DNA of 64,000 nucleotides from Hyalella azteca. Its lineage: Eukaryota; Arthropoda; Malacostraca; Amphipoda; Hyalellidae. How positions within the stretch are numbered: position 1 is the first letter of the stretch; each line of letters starts with the position of its first letter. The stretch covers positions 1 to 64,000 of the forward strand of contig NW_025947067.1 in the NCBI RefSeq assembly GCF_000764305.2, given 5' to 3'. Shown here in pieces: positions 12,501 to 22,998 of this stretch. The notes under the pieces are model-generated. The model was not told the origin of the DNA and did no database searches. It saw nothing but the letters and a program-made list of their open reading frames with translations. Both the position numbers and the translations under genes were made by a program.

Positions 12501-13642
12501 ACACTTGACTTGAGCAATAGATGGAGCACTCCCTGAGATAGTCATGTTCAGGGTACTCTCATATTTTAGCAAATTCTTTATAACATGTATCGTCAAACAA
12601 AAAATAAGGAAATTTATTTTCTGTAACATACATCAGTAATCATGGCGCGGGTTAGCGGGACAGTTTAGAGAAACTTTAGACTTTAGGTCATATGCTGCAA
12701 ACGCAAACAACTCTAGTGGACCTATAATAGCAAAACTTTATATCGAGAGAAGCAAACCTAAATCCTTTATAAAATGAAGTTGATCCTTTCAGCCAGATAA
12801 TATATACAGTGGTAATTCTTTGTTAACATTAATTTTACTAACAAAATTACATATACCACTCAAATGTCCATTTGTTTGACTAATGAATTATTATTAATCT
12901 CTCTTCAATTAATACCAAGATTTGTTTACATTTTTGAGTATAAGGAAACTTTCAGGAGTACTTCGGAGTTCGGTGTCTGTTGTGCGTGCTGCCCTGCACC
13001 GTGCAGGGCAGCACGCATGAGGCATGACCAGTTAAGGGCTCCCAGAAACTCGCATCGCTGACTTCTACTAGCCACGGGAGACTCCAAGGCCAGGTCACGC
13101 TCAGTTTGGTATACATATCTCTTTCGAACGTTACCATATTTTAAATTTTATAACTTCACATCTATCACATTAGGTTATTAATTCAATTGCACGAGAGATT
13201 GTCAGCTATTTTTTACGGCCACAAAGTATGAAAACGCACGCTAGTGCGACAACTGACAAAGAACGGATGAGTGATCGGATGTGTTGGGGATTGTTGGCGT
13301 TGATTGGCAGTTGAGAACCGCAACCCCAACAGGAAAACGCTTCTTGAACCACCCGCATGCGCTAGTTTAAAAGGTTGTAGTTTCTTCCTGCACGGCTAAA
13401 ATCCTGTTAAAAGCCTGAATAGATGTAAACTAAGAATAAGAGATGAATATAGAGCACAGAAGGCTATGTTTTACTCACCCAAGGAGATATTTGTTGATGA
13501 AAGTGTCTGGTCGTGATGGGGCCAGATGCTCCCTTCCGTCTTTCCCATTGCTCCCAGGATGGGATATGTGACGGAAAAGATCTACAAATTTCTTTTTAAA
13601 GGATGGTCCTCCTTGCGACCCGTACGCCCCGTTTCGACTCAT
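570..13642 (-). CDS. CG9801: PP2C-like domain protein, CG9801 type; complete 10-exon gene, 1056 aa
   Basis: Exons, 5' to 3' on the minus strand: 13642-13479, 9995-8548, 6788-6654, 6119-6031, 5609-5511, 5079-4973, 4272-4178, 3331-2856, 1391-1074, 809-570. Every junction has AG/GT sites and matching phase, and the total of 3171 nt gives 1056 codons plus a stop. The start ATG (13642) has an in-frame upstream stop. The first exon is basic and ends [11 protein letters not shown]. Exon 2 (about aa 55-537) is Ser/Asn-rich and probably disordered. The PP2C-like domain spans about aa 555-785. It keeps acidic motifs typical of metal-binding PPM phosphatases: [10 protein letters not shown] (Asp605), [12 protein letters not shown] (Asp695) and [13 protein letters not shown] (about aa 760). 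A Lys/Gln-rich stretch and a conserved-looking tail ([18 protein letters not shown]) follow. From memory, the domain matches the arthropod PP2C-like protein CG9801, whose substrate I do not know. Ser/Thr phosphatase activity is therefore inferred from the family only. No signal peptide or membrane segment was seen, so it is probably intracellular. Confidence 0.93.
1837..1999. repeat. degenerate short tandem repeat in an intron
   Basis: Loose repeats of about 20 bp built on CACAATTGACACATT and ACTCACAAATGACAC lie in the intron between exons 2856-3331 and 1074-1391 of the CG9801-like gene. A few units also occur next to the acceptor at about 1405-1450. The short open frame at 1644-1841 shows no coding character. 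Confidence 0.6.
3440..3640. repeat. degenerate ~30-bp tandem repeat in an intron
   Basis: Units of the form GTGAGGCGTGAATGTCATG are repeated with heavy divergence just upstream (in gene sense) of the acceptor of exon 3331-2856. No coding frame was seen. Confidence 0.6.
4836..4955. repeat. ~20-bp tandem repeat beside a splice donor
   Basis: Units like AATGGATCAACGGACAGAGT repeat about six times and end about 20 bp from the donor of exon 5079-4973. They are intronic. Confidence 0.6.
5120..5420. repeat. degenerate GAGTACACGT repeat in an intron
   Basis: The word GAGTACACGT or GTACACGTC recurs irregularly through the intron between exons 5609-5511 and 5079-4973. The short open frames here follow the repeat and are not genes. 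Confidence 0.5.
6795..7010. repeat. ~45-50-bp tandem repeat next to an acceptor
   Basis: Four to five copies of a unit carrying ACCTAAAATAGGTCATGAAT and ATCTATGTCATTAGTAAC start directly upstream (minus sense) of the acceptor of exon 6788-6654. The rest of this intron, to 8547, shows no further repeat or coding signal. Confidence 0.7.
12098..12236. repeat. inverted repeat pair, possible MITE remnant
   Basis: CTTGAACTGGACACT (near 12099) and its reverse complement AGTGTCCAGTTCAAG (near 12220) face each other about 115 bp apart, with weaker pairing continuing inward. No clear target duplication was found, so the type is uncertain. Confidence 0.45.
12983..13017. repeat. perfect inverted repeat, 17-bp arms, 1-base centre
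   Basis: The arm TGCGTGCTGCCCTGCAC is followed by one C and then its exact reverse complement. It is GC-rich within AT-rich intron DNA and about 460 bp from the first coding exon of the CG9801-like gene. It could form a very stable hairpin or reflect a fold-back event. Nothing shows a function. Confidence 0.8.
13479..13642 (-). other. first coding exon of the CG9801-like gene
   Basis: This exon gives the gene its start codon and is easily missed. The ATG at 13642-13640 follows an in-frame TAA and opens [19 protein letters not shown]. It ends with two bases of a Gly codon at a strong donor (GG|GTGAGT). Exon 2 starts at 9995 with the single base that completes the codon, so the join reads [15 protein letters not shown]. 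Two other frames through this stretch end in the wrong phase for exon 2. The intron is 3.5 kb. Confidence 0.85.
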
Positions 13643-14940
13643 ATTTTGGAAGTCGTGTTAAACTGCCCACGATACCTAGTCGGAAGCCTCTTTTATTGTC
13701 AAGCAAATTATTCACCGCTCACTTCCGCTGTTTTGAACTACTCAGCTGAGCAGCGAGCGGGTAACGAATTCTTTGTTCACAGTCGATCATTATGAACGTA
13801 ATTGAGATCGTTAATTGCTTGTCAGGATAATAAAATCCTTCTCAACGATGTAGTATCACACAGTTTACATATTCTCATCAACTCCATACAACCACACACT
13901 CACAAAACTGAAGCATTACTGATCGCAGACAGCCAGGTGACCATTGCGAACGCTCTACTCGCACGAAGATTTGGAGGAACTTGCCCGAAAAATAATGAAA
14001 CGAACAAATAAAAATCAAAGAAAACGACGGTAATTCTGGAGTAACTTAACAATTTGACCACATCTAAAGGGCTTGGGATCTCTCTGCATCAAAATAAAGC
14101 ATTTCCAAGTTTTATTAAACAGTTCAGTTGTCGTTCTTTATACATAGAATGTGAAAAACCACTGATGCTGAACATGGCACAACAATTCTTTCTCAGTTGT
14201 ATAACATTATCAATATAAATGAAAAATATTTTATTTATTGTAAATAGTAAGGTAAATGAATTACCTGAAGGTAAATATATTGTATAATATATTTTTCAGC
14301 ACTGTGAATTCGTAGAAAATCTTTTAAATTAAGATGTTGTTGAAAAATCCCGCTAAAATAAAATCAGATTCAATATGACAGCGCTTCACATAAGGTAAGA
14401 ATCAATATACTATTTTGCTCTGAAATTAATTTTATACAGAACGCGAGTGACAATCATTAGATTTTTATAATTTATTGACGATTGGTTAATGCGTTTTTCT
14501 ACTTTATTCACATTTATATGATATTAAAAGTAATTACTCACAATATATGACAAATTTTGCTTATAATTATACCATTGAAAATTTCATTTACATTAACATC
14601 CATTACACCATTTAGTTCTGTACAGGATTTTACTTGCGCGCGATCTGCGTGCTGTATTAAAAATATCGTAGAAATGGGAAGATAAAATAGATAGAAAAAG
14701 ACAGTTAATTGCTGTAAGAGTTTAAAGAATTTTTCAACGGCAGTCAAACCTCAAGATTGAACGACATTTTTTTAACAGATACGGAAGTATGTTATTTGTA
14801 AGATAATATGAATCGGTAATACTCAATAAAATTAGTTGTTTGGAAGAATATAATTATTTATAATACGATATAGAACGTGCTTTTTCCGCAATATTGATAC
14901 AGCTCGATGATACAATGAATTGATTAATTTGATGTATTAA

Positions 14941-15126
14941 CACGTTAGAGGCTGAACGACCCACCGGTGGGCTGCAGGTTTTTTTCGGACAAATTCTATA
15001 AATTTCTGCACCGGAACCTACAAATTAACTAGTATATTTTGAATTATAGGCCTTTTTATCCGCGAACTTGGCCGTTTTTAGGCCATCTTAATTAAAGCGC
15101 CGGTAGGTCGTGTCGCACTTAACGTG
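14941..15126. mobile_element. piggyBac-like MITE with TTAA target duplication
   Basis: The element is about 186 bp and is bordered by TTAA at 14937-14940 and 15127-15130. The left end begins CACGTTAGAGGCTGAACGAC; the right end, reverse-complemented, begins CACGTTAAGTGCGACACGAC. The ends stay similar for about 27-30 bp up to an ACCGG motif. No coding capacity is present. TTAA duplication plus terminal inverted repeats are diagnostic of piggyBac-type transposition. It sits between the CG9801-like and homeobox genes. Confidence 0.85.
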
Positions 15127-15422
15127 TTAAAATGAATTCAAAGTGCTTCGTAACGTAATAATTGACAAATAAAGTAAGATGCAGTGACATTTTAATAAAC
15201 AAATAATACCTATGGAATAACAGATCAATTTTTTAAGATAACATTTGAACATGTTTATGAATTAAGATACTGATTTCTTGAAGGTGACTGGAGGCTGATT
15301 AAAATTATTTTAAACTTTTATGTAATATGGTTTCTTAAACATAATATTTCGTCGAACTGTTTCATGGATTCTGAGCCACAAGCATTCCATTAATTGCAGC
15401 AGTTTCCGGTGTAATTACAGCA

Positions 15423-18400
15423 TCAACCTTCTTCGTTATTTTGGCTGGGCTCGAGCTTAATTGGAACAACATTATCGCCTTGTACCTTATCTTCAGCCAG
15501 AGTAGGAGGAGGCGTACGGCCTGGGGAAGAAATTTCGGGGAATGAATGAAAACTTTTACCATTGTTACACTTCATGGAATCATTATTGTTATTGTTGCTT
15601 TTGATGTTGTTATGGTAAGGTAGTGGTATGTCATCATGAGCTCTATGTAGACCTGCCAGAGTCAACTGACGGCTCATCTCTTGCTTTAATTTGGCCTCCA
15701 GACTTCGCTTCTCCAACAAACGTCGGTATTGCTCCAGAGTTGCAAGATCCAGAGTCCTGCTGGTCTCCAGAGCCCTGAACGCAACCATAGCTTGAAGATC
15801 TAAGGTCGTATGTTCACGTGTGGTGACATTGTTTTCGGTTTCTTCTGCCTCTATTTTGTTAGCTGAGTTGTCAATGGATCTCGAGCCTCCAGGACAAGTG
15901 CCTGATGGTGTAGGGATAAAACATTTTTGTGCAGCTCCCTCTGGAGCTGAAGAATGTAATGGCTCGACTGAACCGCGCTGGAATTCAGAAAATCGCCAAC
16001 TAAAAGGTTCATCGTGAGATTGTAATAAATGTTTTCCAATATCCTGTTTTGCAACATCGTTTGCAGCATCACTTTCGTCGGTCATGGATTTCTTGTTGCT
16101 GAGATCCGTGGGCTCAACATCGTGATCAGGTTCATATTTGTTTTCTTCCTCCTTCGCATTAGTTTCAATTGATCCTTCTCTTGGTTCATGACTTTCAACT
16201 GTATTATCTTCTGTCCTGTCTTCGTTTGAATCAACGCTGCTCTTTGAATCATCAGCCGCGTTGATATCTTTTCTTCTGAGTTCGGCCTGCTCGTGTCGGG
16301 ATTTAAGATGTGCCACAAACGCGTGGAAGGAATTCTGATAGAGCAGAGATGATGGCGTCAGCAGCGGGTATCTGATAATTAAAATCAATTTAGTTTTTTT
16401 AATTAAGGAAAAAAATTTGAACAATTCTGAAAATGATAAAACGATATATCATTTTTCTAATCAAAAGAAGCTCAATCAAATATAAATCAATGGATATGAT
16501 ACTAATTAAGAAAAACAGTCTGAGCAATGTTAGAATAATTAAACAAAATAAACTTATAAAATATCGAAAATTGACTAAGTTTTATTGTACGGAATCATCG
16601 CATGACACCTAACAAGAAAAAATACTAATAAATGACACTGTGGGTGAAATTACCGTGGACTTTTCGACCTCCCGTTCAATATTTCCGCTACTCTAACCTC
16701 ATTTCCTACCAATTAAAATTTAACCTTATTCCATTCAATGTTAATTGTAAATTCCTGTTGCTCTCAATTAGATTATGCTTAACTTATACATTTTAATCAC
16801 CTGAAGTCGTGAGCTTCTTCACGGGAGGAAGCAAAATTCTCATTATGTGGGCTGAGGCTGCGGGGGGAGGAGCAGGATGGGCCTGGGGAAGTGTCACGTG
16901 GAGGCTGATGAGCATAGATGAGGTGCTGAGGGAATCGCACATCAGTTTTTTCTTGGTGATGAGGAGGAGGAGGGGATGGGGAGGGACCGGAGGGAAGTGA
17001 GTGGAGTTTGGCCAGCAACTCGGCCGGGTAGCCCTGTTGCCCCGCGGCGGCGGCTGCAGCGTTCATGCCTGCGAGTGGAAAATAGGGAGAGTTGAAAATA
17101 AGACATGCTGAAATACAAGATAACGGCAACACATAGGATAATAGGTGAAGTTGAGAACATGAGGCGCAGGATGTTGTGATGATAGGTGAAGTTGAGACCA
17201 TGAGGCGCAGGATGTTGTGATGATAGGTGAAGTTGAGACCATGAAATACAGAATGCTGTGATAATAGGTAAAGTTGAGAACATGAGATAAGAAAGACCAA
17301 AAGTGTCAATAACAGCTAGATAAGATTAAAATAGGTCTCGTCAAGGTTTAGTTGGAAAAATGGAGCGTTAGAATCAAGTAGCCTTAAAAAAATGCAGTAT
17401 TGAAAATATACGGTGTTGACAGCATGAGATATGGAAAACAACGTTTGCCGACAACAGGTATCCTTAGAATCAGATGGTGTTACATGTTTGCCGATACTGT
17501 TAGAAGCAAGTGATGGGTGAAAACAAGTGGTACTGAAATTGTTATAAAAGCAAATATATATTTTGGCGGAACACAGGTAGCGTAGATAATTCGATAGGAT
17601 AAGTAGAAGTGTATTAAATTTCGATTACAAGATATGTAGCAGACAGACAGACAGACAGACAGACAAGAAGTGAAGTTAAAGAGAAGTGTTGTAAAAAGTT
17701 CAAATCTATGGAAAAAAAAGAAGATTTTCAAAACACAAATTGTCGAAAAAGAATTTGTTGCAGAGAAAAAATGAAGAGAAGTTGTCAATAAAATAACTGT
17801 AAACCAATGCTTATTGACGGAGGTTATTGTGAGCATTTTAGAATGAGCTCGAATTCTGACTTTCCATATAGTGAACACTATTTCACTTCCATATAGTGAA
17901 AACTACTTCACTTCCATATAGTGAAAACTACTTCACTTCCATATAGTGAAAACTACTTCACTTCCATATAGTGAGAACTACTTCACTTCCATTTAGTGAG
18001 AACTACTTCACGTTGTTTATTTATCTAACGAACATCGCTAAGAATCGCCTGAAAAAATCAATTAATTATAAATTCATACGTGCAAAATTTTAATCACACT
18101 ACAGAATGTATAGAATCCCACCCTTCTCCTAGTTTATACAATGAACATCGCTATGAATCAGCTGAAAGCCTATATTAATTATAAATTCATCCGTTAATTG
18201 TATTTTGATAATAATAATTTAATAATTTTAACTTAGAGACCCACCCTTCTCCTGCTTGCGCCATTTGGCTCGCCGGTTCTGGAACCATACTTGGATCCTG
18301 GCCTCTGTCAAGCCGATCTTCATGGCCAACTCTTCTCTGCGAGGCATTTATCAAAATTTAGGTTAGGTTTGTGATTACAACACATTATTCTGTTATTTCT

Positions 18401-19578
18401 CTAGGACTTGTATTGAAAATAATATAGGTTACATGATTCATTGATATGTACAAGTTGTGAGATATATGTATTGAATTTAAATTTGTATTGCCAGTGTCAC
18501 GTTAAAGATATAAATACATTCAATTTTCAATTAACACTCGCAAGCAATTTTTCATTGAAGAATATAAGACTATAATAACCTCCAGTAATCCAACCAACAA
18601 ATATTATTTTAGATTCATAATAGTAGCTCAACTTTCGAATTTTCTACTTATTATATCCTAAAAAGAAATTTGTTATCATTACCTGGTGACGACATCTGGG
18701 TACTGCGTCTTGATGAAGACCTGCTCCATCTCCTCGAGCTGCTGGGTCGTAAAGGTCGTCCTGTACCTCCGCTGCTTCCTCCTGGGCTCCTCCAAGCTCG
18801 GGGGGATGAGCCTGAGAGGCCCGTGGGGCGGCAAGCGACTGCCACCCATCACACCCAAGTGCCCGCTCGGAAACTTGTCGTGGGACGTTTCAAGCCGAAC
18901 GCCCATGTCACGTTTCGCTTCTCCATTGTTGTACAAACTTTGCTCACTGTTCATCTGATCGAAATGTCGCTTAATACCGCGGTTGGTTTCACTCATAGAC
19001 ACCTGATGGAGTTCACGAATTCCTGAAGGAAGCTCTCGAATCCCCGGCTGGGTCCTTCGAACCAAAGATTGACGAGGTGAAATTCCGGACGCATGCGGTG
19101 GCAAAAAAGATGCCGCGGGCAACAAAGGCGGAACGAGTCGGGATCCAGAAAGGATGTTAGCTCGAGCACCGTCTAAATTTAACTGGAAAGGGAAATTGAT
19201 TGGTGAAGGGAGGGATGCAGTTGGTGGCATGTCGCTGGGTCTAGACCCCATAGTTGCCATTGATCTTATTGAGGAAAAAATCGCGGCGCATGAGGAAGTA
19301 GGAATAACTTGTGAAGTAAGAGTCTGTGAACTGGAAGTGAGGGCTGGTGAGGTGGAGAAGTGGACGTCGTATGGCTGAGGAGAAGAATCTCTCCGATGGC
19401 GGGAGAAATTCAGAGGGTAGATTGAGGCTGGAAGGGGAGAAGGAGAAGAGGTAGAGGTATGTGATGAGCTGGAAGGAAAGGGTGGTGGAGTTTGTAAACG
19501 CGTTTGAGGTGACGATGGTGATGAGTGGGGCTCAGCGTTGAGGGTCGACATCACGGCGAGCATAGCGAACGTTTCAGC
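15423..19578 (-). CDS. PRD-class (aristaless-like) homeobox transcription factor
   Basis: Four firm exons: 19578-18683, 18336-18245, 17068-16801, 16371-15423. All junctions match in AG/GT and phase, giving 734 aa plus a stop. The homeodomain starts near [20 protein letters not shown] and ends [10 protein letters not shown]50, W48, F49 and N51 are present, and helix 3 ([19 protein letters not shown]) with AMKIGLTEA is closest, from memory, to aristaless. Met instead of Leu at position 16 is unusual. An intron splits codon 31 of the homeodomain. The N-terminal part is Ser/Pro-rich. The C-terminal part holds an Ala/Pro-rich exon, an acidic region, EPTDLSNKK (a PxDLS CtBP-binding motif) and a predicted coiled segment ([20 protein letters not shown]). 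[17 protein letters not shown] faintly recalls an OAR motif. It is probably a nuclear DNA-binding regulator. The 5' end is discussed with exons 20213-20461. Exact orthology is uncertain. Confidence 0.9.
17140..17290. repeat. 41-bp tandem repeat upstream of an acceptor
   Basis: Four copies of a unit with ATAGGTGAAGTTGAGA and CATGAGGCGCAGGATGTTG start at about 17141, 17182, 17223 and 17264. In gene sense they lie in the intron just upstream of the acceptor of exon 17068-16801. Long minus-strand frames through it (up to 170 aa) are read-through of this exon and the repeat. Confidence 0.75.
17560..17700. mobile_element. non-LTR retrotransposon-like 3' tail with (AGAC)n
   Basis: GTAGAAGTGTATTAAATTTC, a GTAGCAGACAGACAGAC run (about 17638-17665) and AAGTGAAGTTAAAGAGAAG recur, diverged, at 27420-27660. 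A conserved tail ending in a GACA-type simple repeat resembles 3' ends of non-LTR elements, but no reverse transcriptase is seen here. It lies in the homeobox intron 17069-18244. Confidence 0.45.
17880..18012. repeat. 25-bp tandem repeat in a homeobox intron
   Basis: Five to six nearly perfect copies of a unit containing TTCACTTCCATATAGTGAA, which is itself partly palindromic. They lie about 230 bp downstream (minus sense) of the exon encoding homeodomain helix 3. Confidence 0.85.
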
Positions 19579-20183
19579 CTGCAACATTCATTCACTCATA
19601 TAGATATGTGAGCTGATATCATTACAAAATTAGTTTTTTCCAAATTATTTATTTGAGAATCCATTCATATTTGCTTATTTACAATTTTCATTTTTTATAA
19701 ATACATTCGTTGCTTGTTTGTCAGATTATTATAAGCGAAATAAACATATATAAATTATATTATATAATTTATTATTGTTTCAGTAATCTGCACTGTGGCA
19801 GAAAACTGCAGGTTTTAACGATTCTTGATTCGAACTCCAGCAGTAAAAAAATTGAACCGCAATAGCAAGTGAACTGCAATGCAGTGCGAAAAAAATGTAT
19901 TTTTTCTAATTCAATCATACATGATAACTGTGCAGTATGAATGCCTGAATACTTATCATTTTTAAAATGGACGTCAATTTTGATACATGAGTGATTTATT
20001 TAATTGTTGTAGTCAAATTTACAAATTACACTTTAAGGCTTTTACGGTAAGGTGTATTTTTTGAAATTTGGTTAATTAAACATCGAACAGCAGTTTCAGC
20101 ATTTCACTGTTTCAAAAGTCCAAAAAAGTAAAAATTTGCCGAAAAATTGTTATAAAAAATTAAAATGTTGTCGGCAAACCTAC

Positions 20184-20461
20184 CTCTGCCAACTCGTGAA
20201 ATTGACGACCGATCTTCAGTGGCGTTCACTCCAGGATAAGCAATGCCAAAGGAGCAAATGAAATAATATTTAGAGGATCAATTAATAAACTGAACACGAA
20301 TATTTTCTGACTAAGCTTCACACAAAGTTAACTCCAACTGTGCAAATAAACATTCTGTTTTTCAAGTTAAGTATTCGAGAGAATTTTCAGTCTAAATGTC
20401 AGTTCGGAAGACTAACCAAAATTTGTTGTTGAGTAAAACCAGAAACAAGTTTCTTCACCAT
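20184..20461 (-). CDS. candidate first two small exons of the homeobox gene
   Basis: The firm exon starting at 19578 opens in phase 0 with [14 protein letters not shown], so the start codon may lie upstream. ATG at 20461 gives MVKKLVSGFTQQQIL and a GTTAGT donor after 20417 (45 nt, phase 0). A 30-nt stretch at 20213-20184 reads IGRQFHELAE and ends at a GTAGGT donor, also in phase 0. Joined, they would give a 759-aa protein. The acceptor of the 30-nt exon is weak (CCACTGAAG). The alternative is a start at one of the Met codons soon after 19578, with this region as untranslated leader. Confidence 0.4.
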
Positions 20462-22439
20462 GCACTCACTTTTTGACTGACACGGCACTGCATCAAGGCA
20501 CTTTAGGACATTTATATTATTATTATTATGGAGCGCTTTTCTGTCCTATTTATTTCATCCTGCCCCCTCAATCAAATTGTCGGTTGAACAAATGAAATAC
20601 ATAAAATATGTTTCTCAAAACATTCAAAGTTTGAACATTGTTTTCACCAACACCAATAAACAAGTCTGGAGTAAGCGAGCTCGTTCACAGCACAGCACAA
20701 GGTGCAGCTAACACTGGTACACTAACGTCCTCAAATCTTTCAAGTCATTCGCCCCTTCCTTAACCCATTGAGTCACGAAATGAACTTGAGGACTAAACCA
20801 GTAGATTACGAATACGTGTAAAAGAGTTTCATGTTTCGAGCAGAAGTTTCACCGCAGTGCAACCAGGCAACAAATTGAATGGCAGCGTCTCCTTTTCGAA
20901 GCTCTGAACATAATTCTCCGTTGCGTTTAGGCAGCCTGTAATGTGATTGTGGTGAAGTCTTTTATGAAGTCTCCAGCATTTTGATAGGTCGGTATCGGCT
21001 CCGCCCCCCTGTGGTCGTGCGCTATTAAACAACAGAATGGGTCCTCAGTGAGGGCCCCACTAGGGGAATTCTTCATGAAAAATTGACGCCTGCAGAGGTA
21101 AAACCTATGGATATAGAAAACATTTCAAAATATGCTTCAATCTCAAATTTTGATCAGTTGTTCTCTGTGTTACCATTTTGATAGTTAACAGTACAAGTTC
21201 TTCCAGCACCAAGCGTGACGGAACACAAGGGGGAGACAGCTCCCTGTACGGGGCGGAGCAAGACGAAGTTCAGCAGCTTATGGCGGCGCAAAGGACCTTC
21301 GCAGGAGGAGGAGCTGACGAGAATGGAGAAATTCTGTGACGATGAGAAGCTTCTGATTTCATTTCAGGCTGACGTGTTGCAGGCAAGGAAAGGTTCATAG
21401 CACTCCAACGGTCGGTCGCTTCATCATTCGTTTGGAAAGTGAATTGCAGCTCACTGATAGTTTCTCTCGCGATGATTTGATGATGAAGAGCTTCGGTGGA
21501 AATGACAACGGCAAGGCTCAACGATCGCCCAATAGCGCAAACCTGCTTGAGCGCGAAGCATTTGTGGCCATGACTTGACTTTCGCGCACACACTAAGCTT
21601 TGAATCAATGAGGTCGATTTCCGACCTACCAAATCAGATAGACTAATGAAATTTTTGTACAAATAGACAATTACAATTTTCACACAAATAGACAAAATAG
21701 ACAAATGCACAGAAAATAGACAAATAAATTTTTGTACTAAGGATAAAATGCTCCATTTAAAGAACGTACACTCAGAGCATTTATATAAAATACATTTATT
21801 AATAAAAATAATATTTTTCGAAATTAGATATATAAGATTCTTTCGCTCCTATGACCTTCATTTAAGACAAACAAAATTCAAAGGTCTAAACAGAATCTAT
21901 ATTACTTTTTCATTGTGGCCGTCACAATAAATTCCAGCAGCCGCAAAACAACGGCGTAAAAAGTCGAGCGTCCAAACACAATAACTGGAGGAGGCTGTAA
22001 AGAATTAATGGGCTGAGCTTTATTGCAGCTGGTCACTCAAAGAAATAATTGGCGACCATTTTTTTATGACACAAGACCGTTTCTGATGAAGATAGCCGAG
22101 CGTAAAATGCCGGTATATACTTCTAAAATGAACTGGATTGTTTGCGTCGAAGCTTACGCTTTTAAATGTCAATTTGACATGAAATTTTCTATTGAAGTTA
22201 ATTGTGGTTAACTAAAGACTTAAGTAATATAGCTTTATCTGTTGTTAATTTTTACCTTCATTCTAGCCATATACTAGCCAATTAATTCACTTTATCCCAA
22301 CCAAAAGTTCCATTATATATTAATCATTTCATCTCATTCCCACACATACATTCTCACTATTCATTTGCAATATAACAATCTTTAAGAACAGACCCGACAT
22401 AGTGATGAAGCGGCATATGTAAGTATAATAATCATCTAG

Positions 22440-22565
22440 AACTGGTCTAAATTCAGTAGTTTACAAACACCAAAGTCAGTTGATGGTGAACCAAGTCAAA
22501 CGATCAGATTTTAGACCCCCTGTTAACCTGTCACGAAAAATACAAGATTCAGTGTGGGGGCCCAA
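22440..22565. repeat. SINE-like dispersed repeat (family A), diverged copy
   Basis: Words such as GATTTTAGACCCCCTGTTAA, CCTGTCACGAAAAATACAAG and TCAGTGTGGGGGCCC match 57430-57475 in order. The copy is diverged and lacks the tRNA-like part. Confidence 0.5.
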
Positions 22566-22784
22566 CTTGACAGAATTAGTTTTTATTATTTGCTTCTATT
22601 ACTAACCCAATTATGAACGTCGATGTGACTATATAGAAGCAATACTACTGGACTACCATACAGTACATCGACCAACACATTAAATTTAGTGACCTCAACG
22701 CTTGAAAAGTAGTTATCCTCTGATATAGGGTGCCTTCTTGCATGTAGACGTGCTATATACCATCGTGAACAATTTACATGTGAA

Positions 22785-22945
22785 ATGCATCGTGTACATG
22801 TACAATGCATAATGTACATGTGGAATGCATCATGTACATGTGCAATGCAGCGTGTACGTGTGCAATGCATCGTGTACGTTTGCAATGCATCGTGTACATA
22901 TGCAATGCATCGTGTACATATGCAATGCAACGTGTATATACATGA
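22785..22945. repeat. 20-bp tandem repeat (GTGTACATATGCAATGCATC)
   Basis: About eight copies that vary at one or two positions. The period leaves short frames open on both strands; these are repeat translation, not a gene. Confidence 0.85.
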
Positions 22946-22957
22946 TGCATACAACTC

Positions 22958-22998
22958 CGGTATATTACATTAAACTCGTCGTTTAATGTAATATACCG
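22958..22998. repeat. perfect 18-bp inverted repeat, 5-base loop
   Basis: CGGTATATTACATTAAAC, loop TCGTC, then the exact reverse complement. It directly follows the 20-bp array. It could form a hairpin or mark an array rearrangement junction. Confidence 0.8.

Larger units (their letters stand above)
9996..13478. other. first intron of the CG9801-like gene
   Basis: This is a 3.5-kb intron without a supported gene. It holds a direct repeat (GTAACAACATTACG at about 10451 and 10540), an inverted repeat pair at 12098-12236 and a perfect 17-bp hairpin at 12983-13017. The open frames 9789-10148 and 12864-13137 have no matching splice sites or recognisable protein character. Confidence 0.6.

Noticed and set aside
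18670..19026. 118-aa plus-strand frame
   Set aside because: Antisense shadow of the homeobox exon.
21215..21710. 61-aa plus and 146-aa minus frames
   Set aside because: No recognisable protein features, no splice partners, overlapping on both strands.
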